Positions 34,186 through 42,513 are shown, counted from the first letter of the stretch. The stretch: 56,695 nucleotides of DNA from Desulfovibrio legallii (GCF_900102485.1 NZ_FNBX01000019.1:1-56695), one strand, 5' to 3'. Made by a program: numbers and translations. Notes: generated by a model from the sequence alone, not told the origin.

Positions 34186-34480
34186 GCGGACGGGGCCAGG
34201 CTGTCGGCGCAGCGGGAAGCGGCTGGGAACGTTGCGGCGGCCGGGCCTGCAAGACGTCGGTCCGGGCCGCGGCTGCTCCTCCGGCAAAGCCTCCGGTCCG
34301 GGCAGGCCGGGAGAAGGAAAACCCCCGGCATGGACCAGAAGCCATGCCGGAGGCGGGTACGGCGCAAAGCGTACCGGGGGGCAATCGGCCCGCGTCGGCG
34401 GTTGGAGGAGGGCTCCGCCGCGCGGGGCCTTGCGCCGTTTTCGCGGCAACGACGCCGGAGTGCGCCGTTCCGGGAAAAGC
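34186..34480. other. 295-base gap with small hairpins
   Basis: Lies between the convergent EamA gene and the ORP operon. CCGGCATGG / CCATGCCGG (34325-34350) and GGTACG / CGTACC (34356-34375) are perfect inverted repeats that may end transcription from both sides. No supported gene is seen. Confidence 0.5.
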
Positions 34481-34843
34481 TCAGTTCAAAGCGTCCAGAA
34501 GCTGCAGCAGGCGGGCGGCGTCCGCGGCGTCGGGCGTTTGCGGCAGGGCTGTCAGGATGCCCAGCCCTTCGGTGCTTTCATGAAATTCTGCCGCAGGCAG
34601 AGGGCTCGCCACGGCAGTGGGCACGGCGGCGTTGACCAGCAGCAGATCCGTCACAGCCCGCCGTGCGTCCGTGCCGGGTTCGGGGTCCAGGATCATCAGG
34701 TCCGGCGGCTGCGTGCGCAAGAGCGCCTTGCAGTCGTCCAGGCCGGACACCAGCACCACGTTGTGCCCCGGCGTTTCCAGGCCGGCGACAAAAGCCGCCA
34801 GATCTGCGGGGCGGCGGGTTTGCACCACCAGATTTCTGCGCAT
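34481..34843 (-). CDS. Receiver-like small protein of the ORP operon
   Basis: A 120-residue protein starting MRRNLVVQTRRPADL at 34843, with AAAGGA upstream. The fold pattern resembles a response-regulator receiver: D53 in LMILDPEPG lies at the phospho-acceptor position. The N-terminal acidic pair and the conserved lysine are missing, so it is likely a pseudo-receiver. It is the last gene of the ORP operon. D. vulgaris has a small unassigned gene within its orp locus, but I cannot confirm orthology. Confidence 0.65.
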   Translation of the reverse strand: MRRNLVVQTRRPADLAAFVAGLETPGHNVVLVSGLDDCKALLRTQPPDLMILDPEPGTDARRAVTDLLLVNAAVPTAVASPLPAAEFHESTEGLGILTALPQTPDAADAARLLQLLDALN

Positions 34844-34947
34844 AAGGTTCCTTTCCCCAGGTTTGGCCGGGGCAGCCCGTGAGTGTTGGGCGCAGCGCCG
34901 GGCCGCCGTGCGCAGCGGCCCGGCGCGCCTTTTTGGCGGGAGAGGGG

Positions 34948-35325
34948 CTAGTGCCCCCCGCCGCAGGTGTTCTCTACAGTAAAGGGCGTAAGCCGGCCCG
35001 CGGCGAAGGCTTCCACAGCCTTGCCCACGCTGGGCTGATCGCCGGCGAAGAAAACCTGGATGCCCATCTGATTGAAGCCCATGAGGGGCCGCATGCCCAT
35101 GCCCCCGGCCAGCAGGGCCGTGACGCCGTGCTGGGCCAGGTACTGCACCGGGGCCATGCAGCCGCCCTGCTGATGGGGAATGGGGGGCAGGGTGGACTGG
35201 GCCACTATTTTGCCGTCTTCCACTTCCACCACGGTGTAGATGTCGCAATGGCCGAAATGCATGCCCATGCCCGCTTCCATGCCGCCGGGCAAAGCCGAGG
35301 GAACGGCTACTACTGTCTTGCTCAT
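34948..35325 (-). CDS. NifX/NifB-type (ORP-like) metal-cluster protein
   Basis: A 125-residue protein of the dinitrogenase iron-molybdenum cofactor-binding family. MHFGHCDIYTVVEVEDGKI near the N-terminus and LLAGGMGMRPLMGF in the middle match the family, and the tail NTCGGGH offers extra metal ligands. Homologues such as the orange protein of Desulfovibrio gigas bind a Mo-Cu sulfide cluster; whether this one does is inference. The ATG at 35325 has AAGGA eight bases upstream; an ATG at 35334 is less well placed. Confidence 0.82.
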   Translation of the reverse strand: MSKTVVAVPSALPGGMEAGMGMHFGHCDIYTVVEVEDGKIVAQSTLPPIPHQQGGCMAPVQYLAQHGVTALLAGGMGMRPLMGFNQMGIQVFFAGDQPSVGKAVEAFAAGRLTPFTVENTCGGGH

Positions 35326-35349
35326 ACCTTGCATCCTTGATTGTTTTGG

Positions 35350-36282
35350 TTAGAGGTGCGTAAGTGCGCCCGCGGGCCGCCGGGGGGCGGCGAGGGCCAG
35401 GCGGCGGATCTGCCGCCACATGTCCGCCAGGGAGGCGTTCAGAACGGCGTTCTGGGGCGAGGTCTCTTCGGTCAAGGCATGGCGGCGCAGCATGGCCTGG
35501 GGAACCAGGGGGCTGAAGGGCAGCTCCCCCGCCACCGTATGGCCGTTCTTTGCCGCATGCGCGCGGATGGCCGCCGCCTCTTCCGGGTTGAGGTCCGCCT
35601 TATTGATGCACACGGCCACGGGGATGCGGAAGTGGGCGCAGAGTTCCGCCACCCGCGCGAAGTCGTGCCGGCCGGCCGGGGTGGGCTCCACCACGGCCAC
35701 GGCCAGGTCCGCCCCGGAAAGGGAGCTGATTACCGGGCAGCCCACGCCGGGGGAGCCGTCGCAGAGCAGCCAGTCCAGCCCGCGCCTGGCGGCCAGCTCC
35801 CGCGCCTGGCGTTTGAGCAGCGCCACCAGGCGGCCGGAATTTTCAGCCCCTGGGGTCAGCTGGGCGTGCACAAAGGGGCCCAGCCGGGTTTCGCTCACAT
35901 ACCAGTGGCCGCAGTGCTGTTCGGGGAAGTCTATGGCCTGGGCCGGGCAGAGGCTCCAGCACACGCCGCAGCCCTCGCAGGCCAGGGGGTCTACGGCCGC
36001 CGTGCCGTCCGCCGCAAGGCTGACGGCGTCAAAGCGGCAGAGCGCCGCGCACTGGCCGCAGCCCGTGCAGCGCGCGGGGTCGACCACGGCCGCATTGCCG
36101 GAAACAAAGTCCTCTTCCTGGATGCGGCGCGGATCCAGCAGAATGTGCAGGTCCGGCACGTCCACGTCCAGATCCGCAAGTGCCAGGCCCAGCCCCTCCG
36201 CGTGGGCCAGGGCCGCAAAGGCGGCGCAAAAGCTGGTTTTGCCCGTGCCCCCCTTGCCGCTGATGACCACAATCTCAGGCAT
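35350..36282 (-). CDS. MinD/NifH-type P-loop ATPase with ferredoxin insert (first of two)
   Basis: A 310-residue protein. A deviant Walker A, SGKGGTGKT, starts at residue 7. Two [4Fe-4S] motifs are inserted at about 61-100 (CTGCGQCAALC and CEGCGVCWSLCP). CDGSPGVGCPV is the switch II-like segment. GGAGG precedes the ATG. Such ATPases in ORP operons are thought to act with the NifX-like proteins, perhaps in cluster assembly or in cell positioning. It overlaps the second ATPase gene by eight bases. Confidence 0.87.
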   Translation of the reverse strand: MPEIVVISGKGGTGKTSFCAAFAALAHAEGLGLALADLDVDVPDLHILLDPRRIQEEDFVSGNAAVVDPARCTGCGQCAALCRFDAVSLAADGTAAVDPLACEGCGVCWSLCPAQAIDFPEQHCGHWYVSETRLGPFVHAQLTPGAENSGRLVALLKRQARELAARRGLDWLLCDGSPGVGCPVISSLSGADLAVAVVEPTPAGRHDFARVAELCAHFRIPVAVCINKADLNPEEAAAIRAHAAKNGHTVAGELPFSPLVPQAMLRRHALTEETSPQNAVLNASLADMWRQIRRLALAAPRRPAGALTHL

Positions 36283-37189
36283 GGCGCGCCTCCGCCGCAA
36301 AGGTTTGTACGCGCCTCGCCAGGCGGGCGCTGATCTCCCGCCAGCGTTCCCCTGTGGCCTGGGGGGCCAGGGTGGGCGGCAGCCCGCGCGCGCCAGCCGC
36401 GGCGGCTTCCCCGTCAAAGGGCAGCTCCGCCAGGATGGGCAGGCGCTGTTCCCGGCACCAGCGGCGCAGCTCCGCTTCGCCGGCGTCGTTGCCCGCCATG
36501 CCCACGCGGTTCAGCGCCACGGCCGTGGGCACGCCCAGCGGCTCCAGGGCCGCGCGGGCCAGGCGAAAATCGTGGATGCCGAAGGGCGTGGGCTCCGCCA
36601 CCAGCAGCACGGCGTCGGCCTTGCGGGCAATGGTTATGGTGGGGCAGCTCACGCCGGGGGGGCCGTCCACAATCGCGTCGGGCGCGGCCTGGCCTGCAGA
36701 GGGCAGAAGGCTGTCCAGCCGCGCGCTCAGGGCCCGCAGCAGGGGCGGGGTCATGGCTTCGCCCACCCGGCTGCGGCCCATGAGGAAAACCGCGCCTGCA
36801 GCGACCAGCGGGGCAACGCCCTGGAGCAGCACGCCCAGCTCCCGTCGGCTCCGGCTGACGGCCTGGGCCGGGCAGACGGCAAAGCAGCCGCCGCAGCCGT
36901 GGCACATCTCCGCAAAAAACGTCGCCTTGCCGCCCAGCAGGGCCACGGCCCCGAAGCGGCAGAGCTCCCGGCAGGCGCCGCAGGCCGTGCAGCGGTCGGG
37001 AACCGCCTGCGGCACTTCCATAAAGACCGGTTCGGGCGCTGCGAGCTCAGGCTTCAGGTAGAGGTGCAGGTTGGGGGCCTCCACATCGGCGTCCGCCGCC
37101 AGGCACGGTCGGCCCCACTGCGTAAGCAGGCAGGCGGCCACGGTGGTTTTGCCCGCGCCGCCTTTGCCGCTGGCCACAAGCAGACGCAT
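36275..37189 (-). CDS. MinD/NifH-type P-loop ATPase with ferredoxin insert (second of two)
   Basis: A 304-residue paralogue of the neighbouring ATPase. Walker A SGKGGAGKTT begins at residue 7. Ferredoxin-like cysteines follow in CTACGACRELC and CHGCGGCFAVCP. VDGPPGVSCPT is the switch segment. It lies between the NifX-like gene (one-base gap) and the first ATPase gene. The two ATPases could form a heterodimer, which is inference from their pairing. Confidence 0.87.
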   Translation of the reverse strand: MRLLVASGKGGAGKTTVAACLLTQWGRPCLAADADVEAPNLHLYLKPELAAPEPVFMEVPQAVPDRCTACGACRELCRFGAVALLGGKATFFAEMCHGCGGCFAVCPAQAVSRSRRELGVLLQGVAPLVAAGAVFLMGRSRVGEAMTPPLLRALSARLDSLLPSAGQAAPDAIVDGPPGVSCPTITIARKADAVLLVAEPTPFGIHDFRLARAALEPLGVPTAVALNRVGMAGNDAGEAELRRWCREQRLPILAELPFDGEAAAAGARGLPPTLAPQATGERWREISARLARRVQTFAAEARHA

Positions 37190-37190
37190 T

Positions 37191-37559
37191 TCAGGCCCTG
37201 CCGCCCGCGGCCCTGTTGGGCGCCTGGGCCTGGGCGGCCTTGCCGCTTTCATACAGCGCCACGGCCTCGCCCACGCTGCCTTTGTCCAGATCCTGAAACA
37301 CGGCCACGCCCGCGGCCTGGAGCGCCGTAAAGGCCTTGGGCCCCACAAAGCCGCTGAGCACGGCCTGCACGCCCGCGTTGGCCAGGCGTTCCGCCGTCTG
37401 GATACCCGCGCCCTGGGCCGCCGCCTGGGAGGCCCCGTTGTCCAGATACGTCGTCTGGCGGGTCTGGGTGTCCAGAACCACAAAGCCTGCGGCCCGGCCG
37501 AAGCGCGGGTCCACCTGGGCGTCCAGCCCCGGTCCCTCGCTGGAAATGGCGATCTTCAT
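37191..37559 (-). CDS. NifX/MTH1175-type protein, first gene of the ORP operon
   Basis: A 122-residue protein starting MKIAISSEGPGLDAQVDPRFG, the typical N-terminus of the MTH1175/ORP family, with a strong AGGAGG ribosome binding site. It contains GAGIQTAERLANAGVQAVLSG and lacks the Cys-rich tail of the other family member in this operon, so the two probably have different roles. It is preceded by a leader with two hairpins and a promoter with an operator-like palindrome. Confidence 0.85.
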   Translation of the reverse strand: MKIAISSEGPGLDAQVDPRFGRAAGFVVLDTQTRQTTYLDNGASQAAAQGAGIQTAERLANAGVQAVLSGFVGPKAFTALQAAGVAVFQDLDKGSVGEAVALYESGKAAQAQAPNRAAGGRA

Positions 37560-37579
37560 GGGTAGCCTCCTATCGTTGG

Positions 37580-37627
37580 GGCATTTTCGCTGGAAAATGC
37601 CGTGGGGGGATGCCTGCAAGCGCAGGC
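37580..37627 (-). promoter_or_regulatory. Two hairpins in the ORP operon leader
   Basis: GGCATTTTC / GAAAATGCC (37580-37601, 4-base loop) and GCCTGC / GCAGGC (37612-37627, 4-base loop) lie between the predicted promoter and the first gene. The first ends 20 bases before the start codon. They may stabilise the mRNA or limit translation. Confidence 0.5.
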
Positions 37628-37636
37628 TTATTGTTT

Positions 37637-37674
37637 TGCTCAAATGAGCATAACTATACCCGCGTCGGTGTCAA
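37637..37674 (-). promoter_or_regulatory. Sigma-70 promoter with overlapping palindromic operator for the ORP operon
   Basis: On the minus strand, TTGACA (37674-37669), 16 bases, then TATGCT (37652-37647). The palindrome TGCTCATTTGAGCA (37650-37637) overlaps the -10 box and extends to the start point, a standard place for a repressor. No sigma-54 -24/-12 pair is seen, although the orp operons of D. vulgaris are sigma-54 dependent. Confidence 0.65.
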
Positions 37675-37926
37675 GGGGAAAAAGCGGAAAAATCTGCCCC
37701 GGCAAAATTTTCCTAGTCCGCCCGGCGGCGGGGCAGGGGGGCGCAGCGGCGGAACTGCTGCGCTGGCGGGCCGTGGGGGTGAGGCGCGGCGGAGGCGTCG
37801 GCTTGTCTGCGGCCAAAAGCGGGCAGCGGCCGTCGCCAAGGGGGAAAATTTTTCCGGCATATTTTTTGCTTATCTGCTTGCCGGTTGAGCAGGAAGGAAC
37901 AAGCAGACCTTTTCCCGGGAGGCCCC

Positions 37927-38178
37927 ATGCCGCGTTCGTTGTATTTGCACCGGTTTTCATACGCTGTTTTTGCGGCGCTTCTTGCAGGCAGCGCCCTGTT
38001 TTTGCTGACCATGCTGGGCAAGGCCGTGGAGCCGGAGCCTGCGGCCGCCGGGTATGCGCCGGGCTTTGCCGTGCGGGCCGACCATGTGCGCGTGGTACAG
38101 GTGGTGCCCCTGGCCGGGGCCAGCCTGCGCAGCCCCAGCGCCTCGCCGGACAGGGCCGCCGTAGCCTTGCCCTACTGA
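37927..38178 (+). CDS. Small single-pass membrane protein, 83 aa
   Basis: Starts MPRSLYLHRFSYAVFAALLAG with GGGAGG upstream. One hydrophobic segment (about 9-30) is followed by a short Ala/Pro-rich tail ending AALPY-like (AVALPY). No known motif. It is divergent from the ORP operon and stands alone before hflK. The ribosome binding site and membrane segment support a real gene. Confidence 0.5.
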   Translation: MPRSLYLHRFSYAVFAALLAGSALFLLTMLGKAVEPEPAAAGYAPGFAVRADHVRVVQVVPLAGASLRSPSASPDRAAVALPY

Positions 38179-38289
38179 CGCCCCGCAGAGGTTTTTGCCG
38201 TGCCCGACCATAGTTGCGGCCGCGGCAGCGCGGACGCTGCAATAGATATGTGTTGTCGCAAAGGATTATCTCTTGCGTTTTTCCCGCCC

Positions 38290-38378
38290 TTGACCGGCGC
38301 GCATGGATACCGTATGGATGACATGTGGTTTCATGCCGCAGGCCTTTTCTTGACCTGACTCTATGCATATCGTATTTT
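38290..38378 (+). promoter_or_regulatory. Two candidate promoters upstream of hflK
   Basis: TTGACC (38290-38295), 17 bases, TATGGA (38313-38318); and TTGACC (38350-38355), 17 bases, TATTTT (38373-38378). Both are on the plus strand within 170 bases of hflK, in the 278-base gap that holds no other feature except a small GC hairpin near 38415. Confidence 0.4.
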
Positions 38379-38456
38379 CCTTTCTTCGTGCTTTTTGCAA
38401 CAAAGGCGGCCCCGTCCGGGGAGCGCCGCACTTCCAACACAAGGTATAACAGCATA

Positions 38457-39617
38457 ATGAACTGGGACTGGGACAAGCTGCAGGAAAAACGGCAGAAACA
38501 GCAGGGCGGCCAGCCGCCTCGCCCGCCGCGGGAACCGGAAACCGAAGACGAACCGCGGGAAGAAGAACCCCGCCGCGCCCGGCGCTCCGATTTCGGTGCA
38601 GGCCGTCCCCCCCTGGGCGACAATCCCTTCAAAAAACTGACGCAGATCAAACTTCCCAGGGGCAGGGCCGTCTGGCTGGTTGCGCTGGCCGTTGTGGGCC
38701 TGTGGCTGCTTTCGGGCATCTATATTGTCAACCCTGACGAACAGGGCGTGGTGCTGCGCTTCGGCCAGTACAACCGCACCGAAGGCCCCGGCCCGCACTA
38801 TGCCTGGCCCGTGCCCATTGAAAGCGTTTACAAGCCGCAGGTCACCCAGGTGCTGCGCAGCGAGGTGGGCTTCCGCTCCGTGGGGCAGAGCGCCACCTTC
38901 CAGCAGGGCCAGCTGCGCACCATCCCGGAAGAAGCCTCCATGCTTACGGGCGATGAAAATATCGTCAACGTGCAGTTCAGCGTGCAGTACAAGATCGGCG
39001 ACCCCGTGCAGTACCTCTTCAACGTGAGCGCCCCCACGGCCCTGGTGCGCAACGCGGCCGAGGCCGCCATGCGCGAGGTTATCGGCAACAGCCAGATCGA
39101 TTCCGCCATTACCGACGGCAAACTCCAGATCCAGAGCGAGGCCACCCAGCTTCTGCAGACCATCCTTGACCGCTACGGCGCGGGCATCCGTGTGCTGGCC
39201 GTGCAGCTGCAGGATGTGCACCCCCCGCGCGAGGTCATCGACGCTTTTAAAGACGTGGCCAGCGCCCGCGAGGACAAAAGCCGCATCATCAATGAGGCCG
39301 AAGCCTACCGCAACGAGCTGCTGCCCAAGGCGCGCGGCCAGGCCGCGGCCCTGCGCAACGAGGCCCAGGCCTATGCCGCCACCCGGGTGCGCGCCGCCGA
39401 AGGCGAGGCCGCGCGCTTTGACGCCCTGCGCGTGGAGTACGAAAAGGCCCCCAAGGTCACGGAACAGCGCCTCTACTACGAAGCCGTGGAAGAAATCCTG
39501 CGCGGCGCTCAGGATAAGGTGGTGCTGGACGGCGCCGCCGCGGGCCGGGCCCTGCCCTACCTGAACCTGCCCGGCCTCAGCGCCCCCGTTGCCCCCAAGG
39601 CCCTGGAGAAAAAGTGA
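38457..39617 (+). CDS. hflK: SPFH-domain protease modulator HflK
   Basis: A 386-residue protein. The first 65 residues are proline and charge-rich cytoplasmic sequence. A single membrane segment lies at about 69-88 (WLVALAVVGLWLLSGIYIV), followed by the SPFH/band 7 domain (GVVLRFGQYNRTEGPGPHYAWP) and a long coiled coil rich in Ala, Glu and Arg. With HflC it forms a membrane cage around the FtsH protease. The ATG at 38457 fits the gene pair. Confidence 0.93.
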   Translation: MNWDWDKLQEKRQKQQGGQPPRPPREPETEDEPREEEPRRARRSDFGAGRPPLGDNPFKKLTQIKLPRGRAVWLVALAVVGLWLLSGIYIVNPDEQGVVLRFGQYNRTEGPGPHYAWPVPIESVYKPQVTQVLRSEVGFRSVGQSATFQQGQLRTIPEEASMLTGDENIVNVQFSVQYKIGDPVQYLFNVSAPTALVRNAAEAAMREVIGNSQIDSAITDGKLQIQSEATQLLQTILDRYGAGIRVLAVQLQDVHPPREVIDAFKDVASAREDKSRIINEAEAYRNELLPKARGQAAALRNEAQAYAATRVRAAEGEAARFDALRVEYEKAPKVTEQRLYYEAVEEILRGAQDKVVLDGAAAGRALPYLNLPGLSAPVAPKALEKK

Positions 39618-40462
39618 TGCGCAGAAATCCCTTATCCGTAGTGCTGGTGCTGCTGGTGCTGGCCGTTGCGGCAAGCCAGACCCTGTTTACCGTCCACCAG
39701 ACCCAGCGGGCGCTGGTGCTGCAGCTGGGCGAGCCCTTGCAGCGGGTCTACGGCCCCGGCCTGCACGTCAAAATTCCCTTTATCCAGAACGTGGTCTACT
39801 TCGACGCGCGCGTGCTGGACTATGAAGCCCGCTCGCGCGAGGCCTTCACCGTGGATAAAAAAGCCATCGTGCTGGACAACTACGCGCGCTGGCGCATCAT
39901 CGACCCCCTGCAATTTTACCGCACTATGCGCAGCATTCCCGGCGCGCAGGCGCGGCTTGACGACGTTGTCTACTCCCAACTGCGCGCTCTGGTGGGCGCG
40001 TACACCCTTACGGAAGTGGTGTCCTCCCACCGGGCAGTGATTATGAAGGAAGTAACCAACAAGGTTTCAGCCTTGATGCACAATTATGGCGTGGAAGTGC
40101 TTGACGTGCGCATCAAACGCACAGACCTGCCCACCGAAAACCAGCGGGCCATTTTTGGCCGCATGCGGGCGGAACGGGAACGGCAGGCCAAGCAGTACCG
40201 ATCGGAAGGCGAGGAGGAATCCACAAGAATCCGTTCCGACGCCGACCGGCAGCGCGCCGTCATCCTGGCGGAAGCCGCACGTGCGGCGGAGGTGGAACGC
40301 GGCAAGGGCGATGCCCAGGCCGCCGCCACCTACGCTGAGGCTTATAATAAGGCGCCCCAATTCTACGCCTACCAGCGTTGGCTCACTACCCTGCGCGCAT
40401 CCCTTAAGGATCACAGCAGAATGGTGCTGAGCACGGCGACGCCCCTTCTCAACCAACAATAG
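39617..40462 (+). CDS. hflC: SPFH-domain protease modulator HflC
   Basis: A 281-residue partner of HflK. The ATG at 39617 shares a base with the hflK stop (TGATG). An N-terminal membrane anchor (about 5-22) precedes the band 7 domain, with VHQTQRALVLQLGEP at its start, and the coiled coil includes FGRMRAERERQAKQYRSEG. It ends with the usual conserved region and VLSTATPLLNQQ. Confidence 0.93.
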   Translation: MRRNPLSVVLVLLVLAVAASQTLFTVHQTQRALVLQLGEPLQRVYGPGLHVKIPFIQNVVYFDARVLDYEARSREAFTVDKKAIVLDNYARWRIIDPLQFYRTMRSIPGAQARLDDVVYSQLRALVGAYTLTEVVSSHRAVIMKEVTNKVSALMHNYGVEVLDVRIKRTDLPTENQRAIFGRMRAERERQAKQYRSEGEEESTRIRSDADRQRAVILAEAARAAEVERGKGDAQAAATYAEAYNKAPQFYAYQRWLTTLRASLKDHSRMVLSTATPLLNQQ

Positions 40463-40465
40463 CCG

Positions 40466-40484
40466 CACGGGGCGCGCCCCCGTG
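40466..40484 (+). terminator. Hairpin after hflC
   Basis: CACGGGG / CCCCGTG with a 5-base loop is followed by TTTAC, four bases after the hflC stop. It could end hflKC transcription or attenuate into the regulator gene 14 bases on. Confidence 0.4.
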
Positions 40485-40498
40485 TTTACGGAGTCCTT

Positions 40499-41191
40499 AT
40501 GCCTGCTTTCGCAGAAATCTATGAACGCATCAAACTGGCCACCAACAGCCGTACGCAGGTGGAACTGGCCGAAGTGCTGGACATCCGCCAGTCCAGCATT
40601 TCCGATGCCAAGCGCCGCAATTCCGTACCTGGCGACTGGTATATGAAGCTCTTTGAAAAATTCGGTCTGAACCCGGATTGGCTCAAACAGGGCGTGGGCC
40701 CCATGTACCTGCGCACCGAACAGGGCTATGTGCCCCAGGACGCCCCCGCCGCCCTGGCCGAAAGCGCCGCCCACTACGGCGACGCCCTGGCCCGCAGCAC
40801 CGTGGCCCCCCTCTACGATACCTTCTGCGCCTACGCCGACGGCCAACCCCGCCCCGAACTGGAACTGGTGGGCAAAATTGCCCTGTCCGTCTCCTTTGTG
40901 CGCGAGGGGCTTGTGGCCTTGCACCTGCGCGCCGACAACATGGCCCCCCTCATGGCCGCTGGCGCGTATGTGGGCGTGGATACCCTGGACAATGAAGTGG
41001 TCTCCGGCCACGTCTACGCCGTCTTCACCCCCCTGGAGGGCGTGGTGCTGCGCCGCGTTTTCCTCAACAGCGCCCAGGACGGCTACGTCCTCCGCTCCGA
41101 AGCCAGGGACTTCCCCGAAACCTCCCTCACTTCCGACCTGTTGCGCCAACGCATGCTGGGCCGCGTGGTCTGGGTGCTGCAAGAAATCTGA
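40499..41191 (+). CDS. CI-type transcriptional regulator with degenerate S24 domain
   Basis: A 230-residue protein. Residues 6-70 are a helix-turn-helix of the phage CI-repressor type (TQVELAEVLDIRQSSISDAKRR). Residues 120-230 resemble the S24/LexA peptidase domain. The catalytic serine of the usual GDSMxP reads ADNMAP, with Asn147 in its place, and the lysine region reads VVLRRVF with Arg instead of Lys. It should bind DNA but not cleave itself. No phage genes lie nearby. The ribosome binding site GGAG is good. Its targets are unknown. Confidence 0.8.
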   Translation: MPAFAEIYERIKLATNSRTQVELAEVLDIRQSSISDAKRRNSVPGDWYMKLFEKFGLNPDWLKQGVGPMYLRTEQGYVPQDAPAALAESAAHYGDALARSTVAPLYDTFCAYADGQPRPELELVGKIALSVSFVREGLVALHLRADNMAPLMAAGAYVGVDTLDNEVVSGHVYAVFTPLEGVVLRRVFLNSAQDGYVLRSEARDFPETSLTSDLLRQRMLGRVVWVLQEI

Positions 41192-41193
41192 CC

Positions 41194-42273
41194 ATGCCCC
41201 CTTGCTCCTTCCCGGCGTGTAGCGCCGTTGTCTGTCGCCTCTGTGCGCTGTTGCTCTGTTTGCTCTGTACTGCCTGCGGCGCGCGTGAATCCCCAGAGGC
41301 CGCCGGCCTGGAGGAAACCTCCCTGCCCGCACCGAGAACCGCCCCCCGCGGCGCTTCCGGTGCGGCGCAGGCCGCCCCTGCGGGGGCGGCCCTTGCGGCC
41401 GTCAATCCGCAACCGGCCGCCGCCGACCTTGCTGCCGCCGCGGGCGTGGCCCCTGTCTGGCTGCCCCTGGCCCAGCGCCTGGCTGCGGACGGCCTTTCCG
41501 GCCCCAGGGTGACGGCCTTGCTCCAGAGCCTGGGCCCCACGGCCAGCCAATCCCCCATGGGCCGCAAAATGCGCGAGCTGTATCAGCGCCGCTTTTTCCC
41601 CAAGCCTCCCGCGCCCAAGCCCGCCCAGCAGTACTATAAAGGCGTGGTCACCACGGCCAACGCTCGCCTCTGCCGCGCCTTCGTCGCCGAACATCAGGCG
41701 GACTTCGCCATGGCCGAAACCCGCTACGGCGTGCCCCCTTCCGTGGCCGTGGCCCTGCTTTTTGTGGAAACCCGCCTCGGCAAGGTGCTGGCAGACGTGC
41801 CCGAAAACGCCTTCCATACCCTGGCCAGTATGGCCGTGAGCCGCAGCCCGCAGGACATTGCAGACTGGCTGCCCCGCATGCCCGGCTATGAAGCCCACCT
41901 GGACTGGTTTGCCGAAACCATGCCCAAACGGGCGGACTGGGCCTATAAAGAAACCCGCGCCCTGGTGGAGCACATGCTGCGCGACAACGTGCCCCCGGAA
42001 CACCTGCCCGGCTCCATCTACGGGGCCGTGGGCCTTTGCCAGTTCATGCCCTCCAATATCGCCGTCTACGGCGCGGACGGCAACGGCGACGGCCGCGTGG
42101 ACCTCTTCGATACCCCGGACGCCATCGCCAGCCTCGCCAACTACCTGGCCCGCCACGGCTGGAAACCCGGCCTGCCCCGCACCCGCCAGCATAAAATCCT
42201 CATGGCCTACAACCACTCCGTCGTCTACGCCAATACCATCCTCGCTCTGGCCGATCTGGTGGAAAAACAGTAG
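41194..42273 (+). CDS. MltB-like lytic murein transglycosylase (lipoprotein)
   Basis: A 359-residue protein. The signal LCALLLCLLCTAC ends in a lipobox, placing it in the outer membrane or periplasm. An Ala/Pro-rich linker follows. The catalytic domain contains VALLFVETRLG with the probable catalytic Glu, GAVGLCQFMPSN, and a final KILMAYNHS. It would cleave the glycan strands of peptidoglycan with formation of 1,6-anhydromuramic ends. It starts two bases after the CI-type regulator. Confidence 0.85.
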   Translation: MPPCSFPACSAVVCRLCALLLCLLCTACGARESPEAAGLEETSLPAPRTAPRGASGAAQAAPAGAALAAVNPQPAAADLAAAAGVAPVWLPLAQRLAADGLSGPRVTALLQSLGPTASQSPMGRKMRELYQRRFFPKPPAPKPAQQYYKGVVTTANARLCRAFVAEHQADFAMAETRYGVPPSVAVALLFVETRLGKVLADVPENAFHTLASMAVSRSPQDIADWLPRMPGYEAHLDWFAETMPKRADWAYKETRALVEHMLRDNVPPEHLPGSIYGAVGLCQFMPSNIAVYGADGNGDGRVDLFDTPDAIASLANYLARHGWKPGLPRTRQHKILMAYNHSVVYANTILALADLVEKQ

Positions 42274-42292
42274 CAGGGGATTTATTTTTTTT

Positions 42293-42342
42293 GTGGGGGG
42301 AAGGGGAGATGTTTGTGAACAAAATCTTTCCCTTACCCCCAC
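42293..42342. repeat. Hairpin arms without a core (empty cassette)
   Basis: GTGGGGGGAAGGGGAGAT pairs imperfectly with ATCTTTCCCTTACCCCCAC across a 13-base loop. These arms look like those that enclose the tandem repeats at 47526-47746 and 50829-50971, but nothing is enclosed here. Confidence 0.55.
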
Positions 42343-42421
42343 ACCCAGCCCTTTCAAAAAACTTTTTCCCCTCAGGCAAGGCGCAGGGCGCACCCCTGGA
42401 GCAGAGTACCTTTGAGCATAT

Positions 42422-42513
42422 GCATTCTCAAAGTTTGCGGCACGCTTGTTTCGGCGTTTAACAGCGCAAATAAATTGCGCTTACGCCTCCACAGCGGGCG
42501 TCTGCTCACGCAG
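42422..42513 (+). repeat. 92-bp repeat, copy 1
   Basis: Its reverse complement matches 56586-56677 closely over the same length, including GGCGTAAGCGCAA, TTTGCGCTGTTAA and GAGAATGC. A CTTTGAG...CTCAAAG pair lies at its left border. Confidence 0.75.

Noticed and set aside
33139..34449. Upstream extension of the histidine kinase frame (to 1377 codons)
   Set aside because: It runs antisense through the EamA gene; the ATG at 33138 has a strong ribosome binding site and is followed by a membrane segment.
37647..37664. Sigma-54 promoter for the ORP operon
   Set aside because: A GG-N10-GC spacing can be found, but the surrounding bases do not match TGGCAC-N5-TTGCA, whereas the sigma-70 match is good.
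40499..41191. CI-like gene as evidence of a prophage
   Set aside because: No integrase, structural or other phage genes lie nearby, and the protein's S24 site is degenerate.
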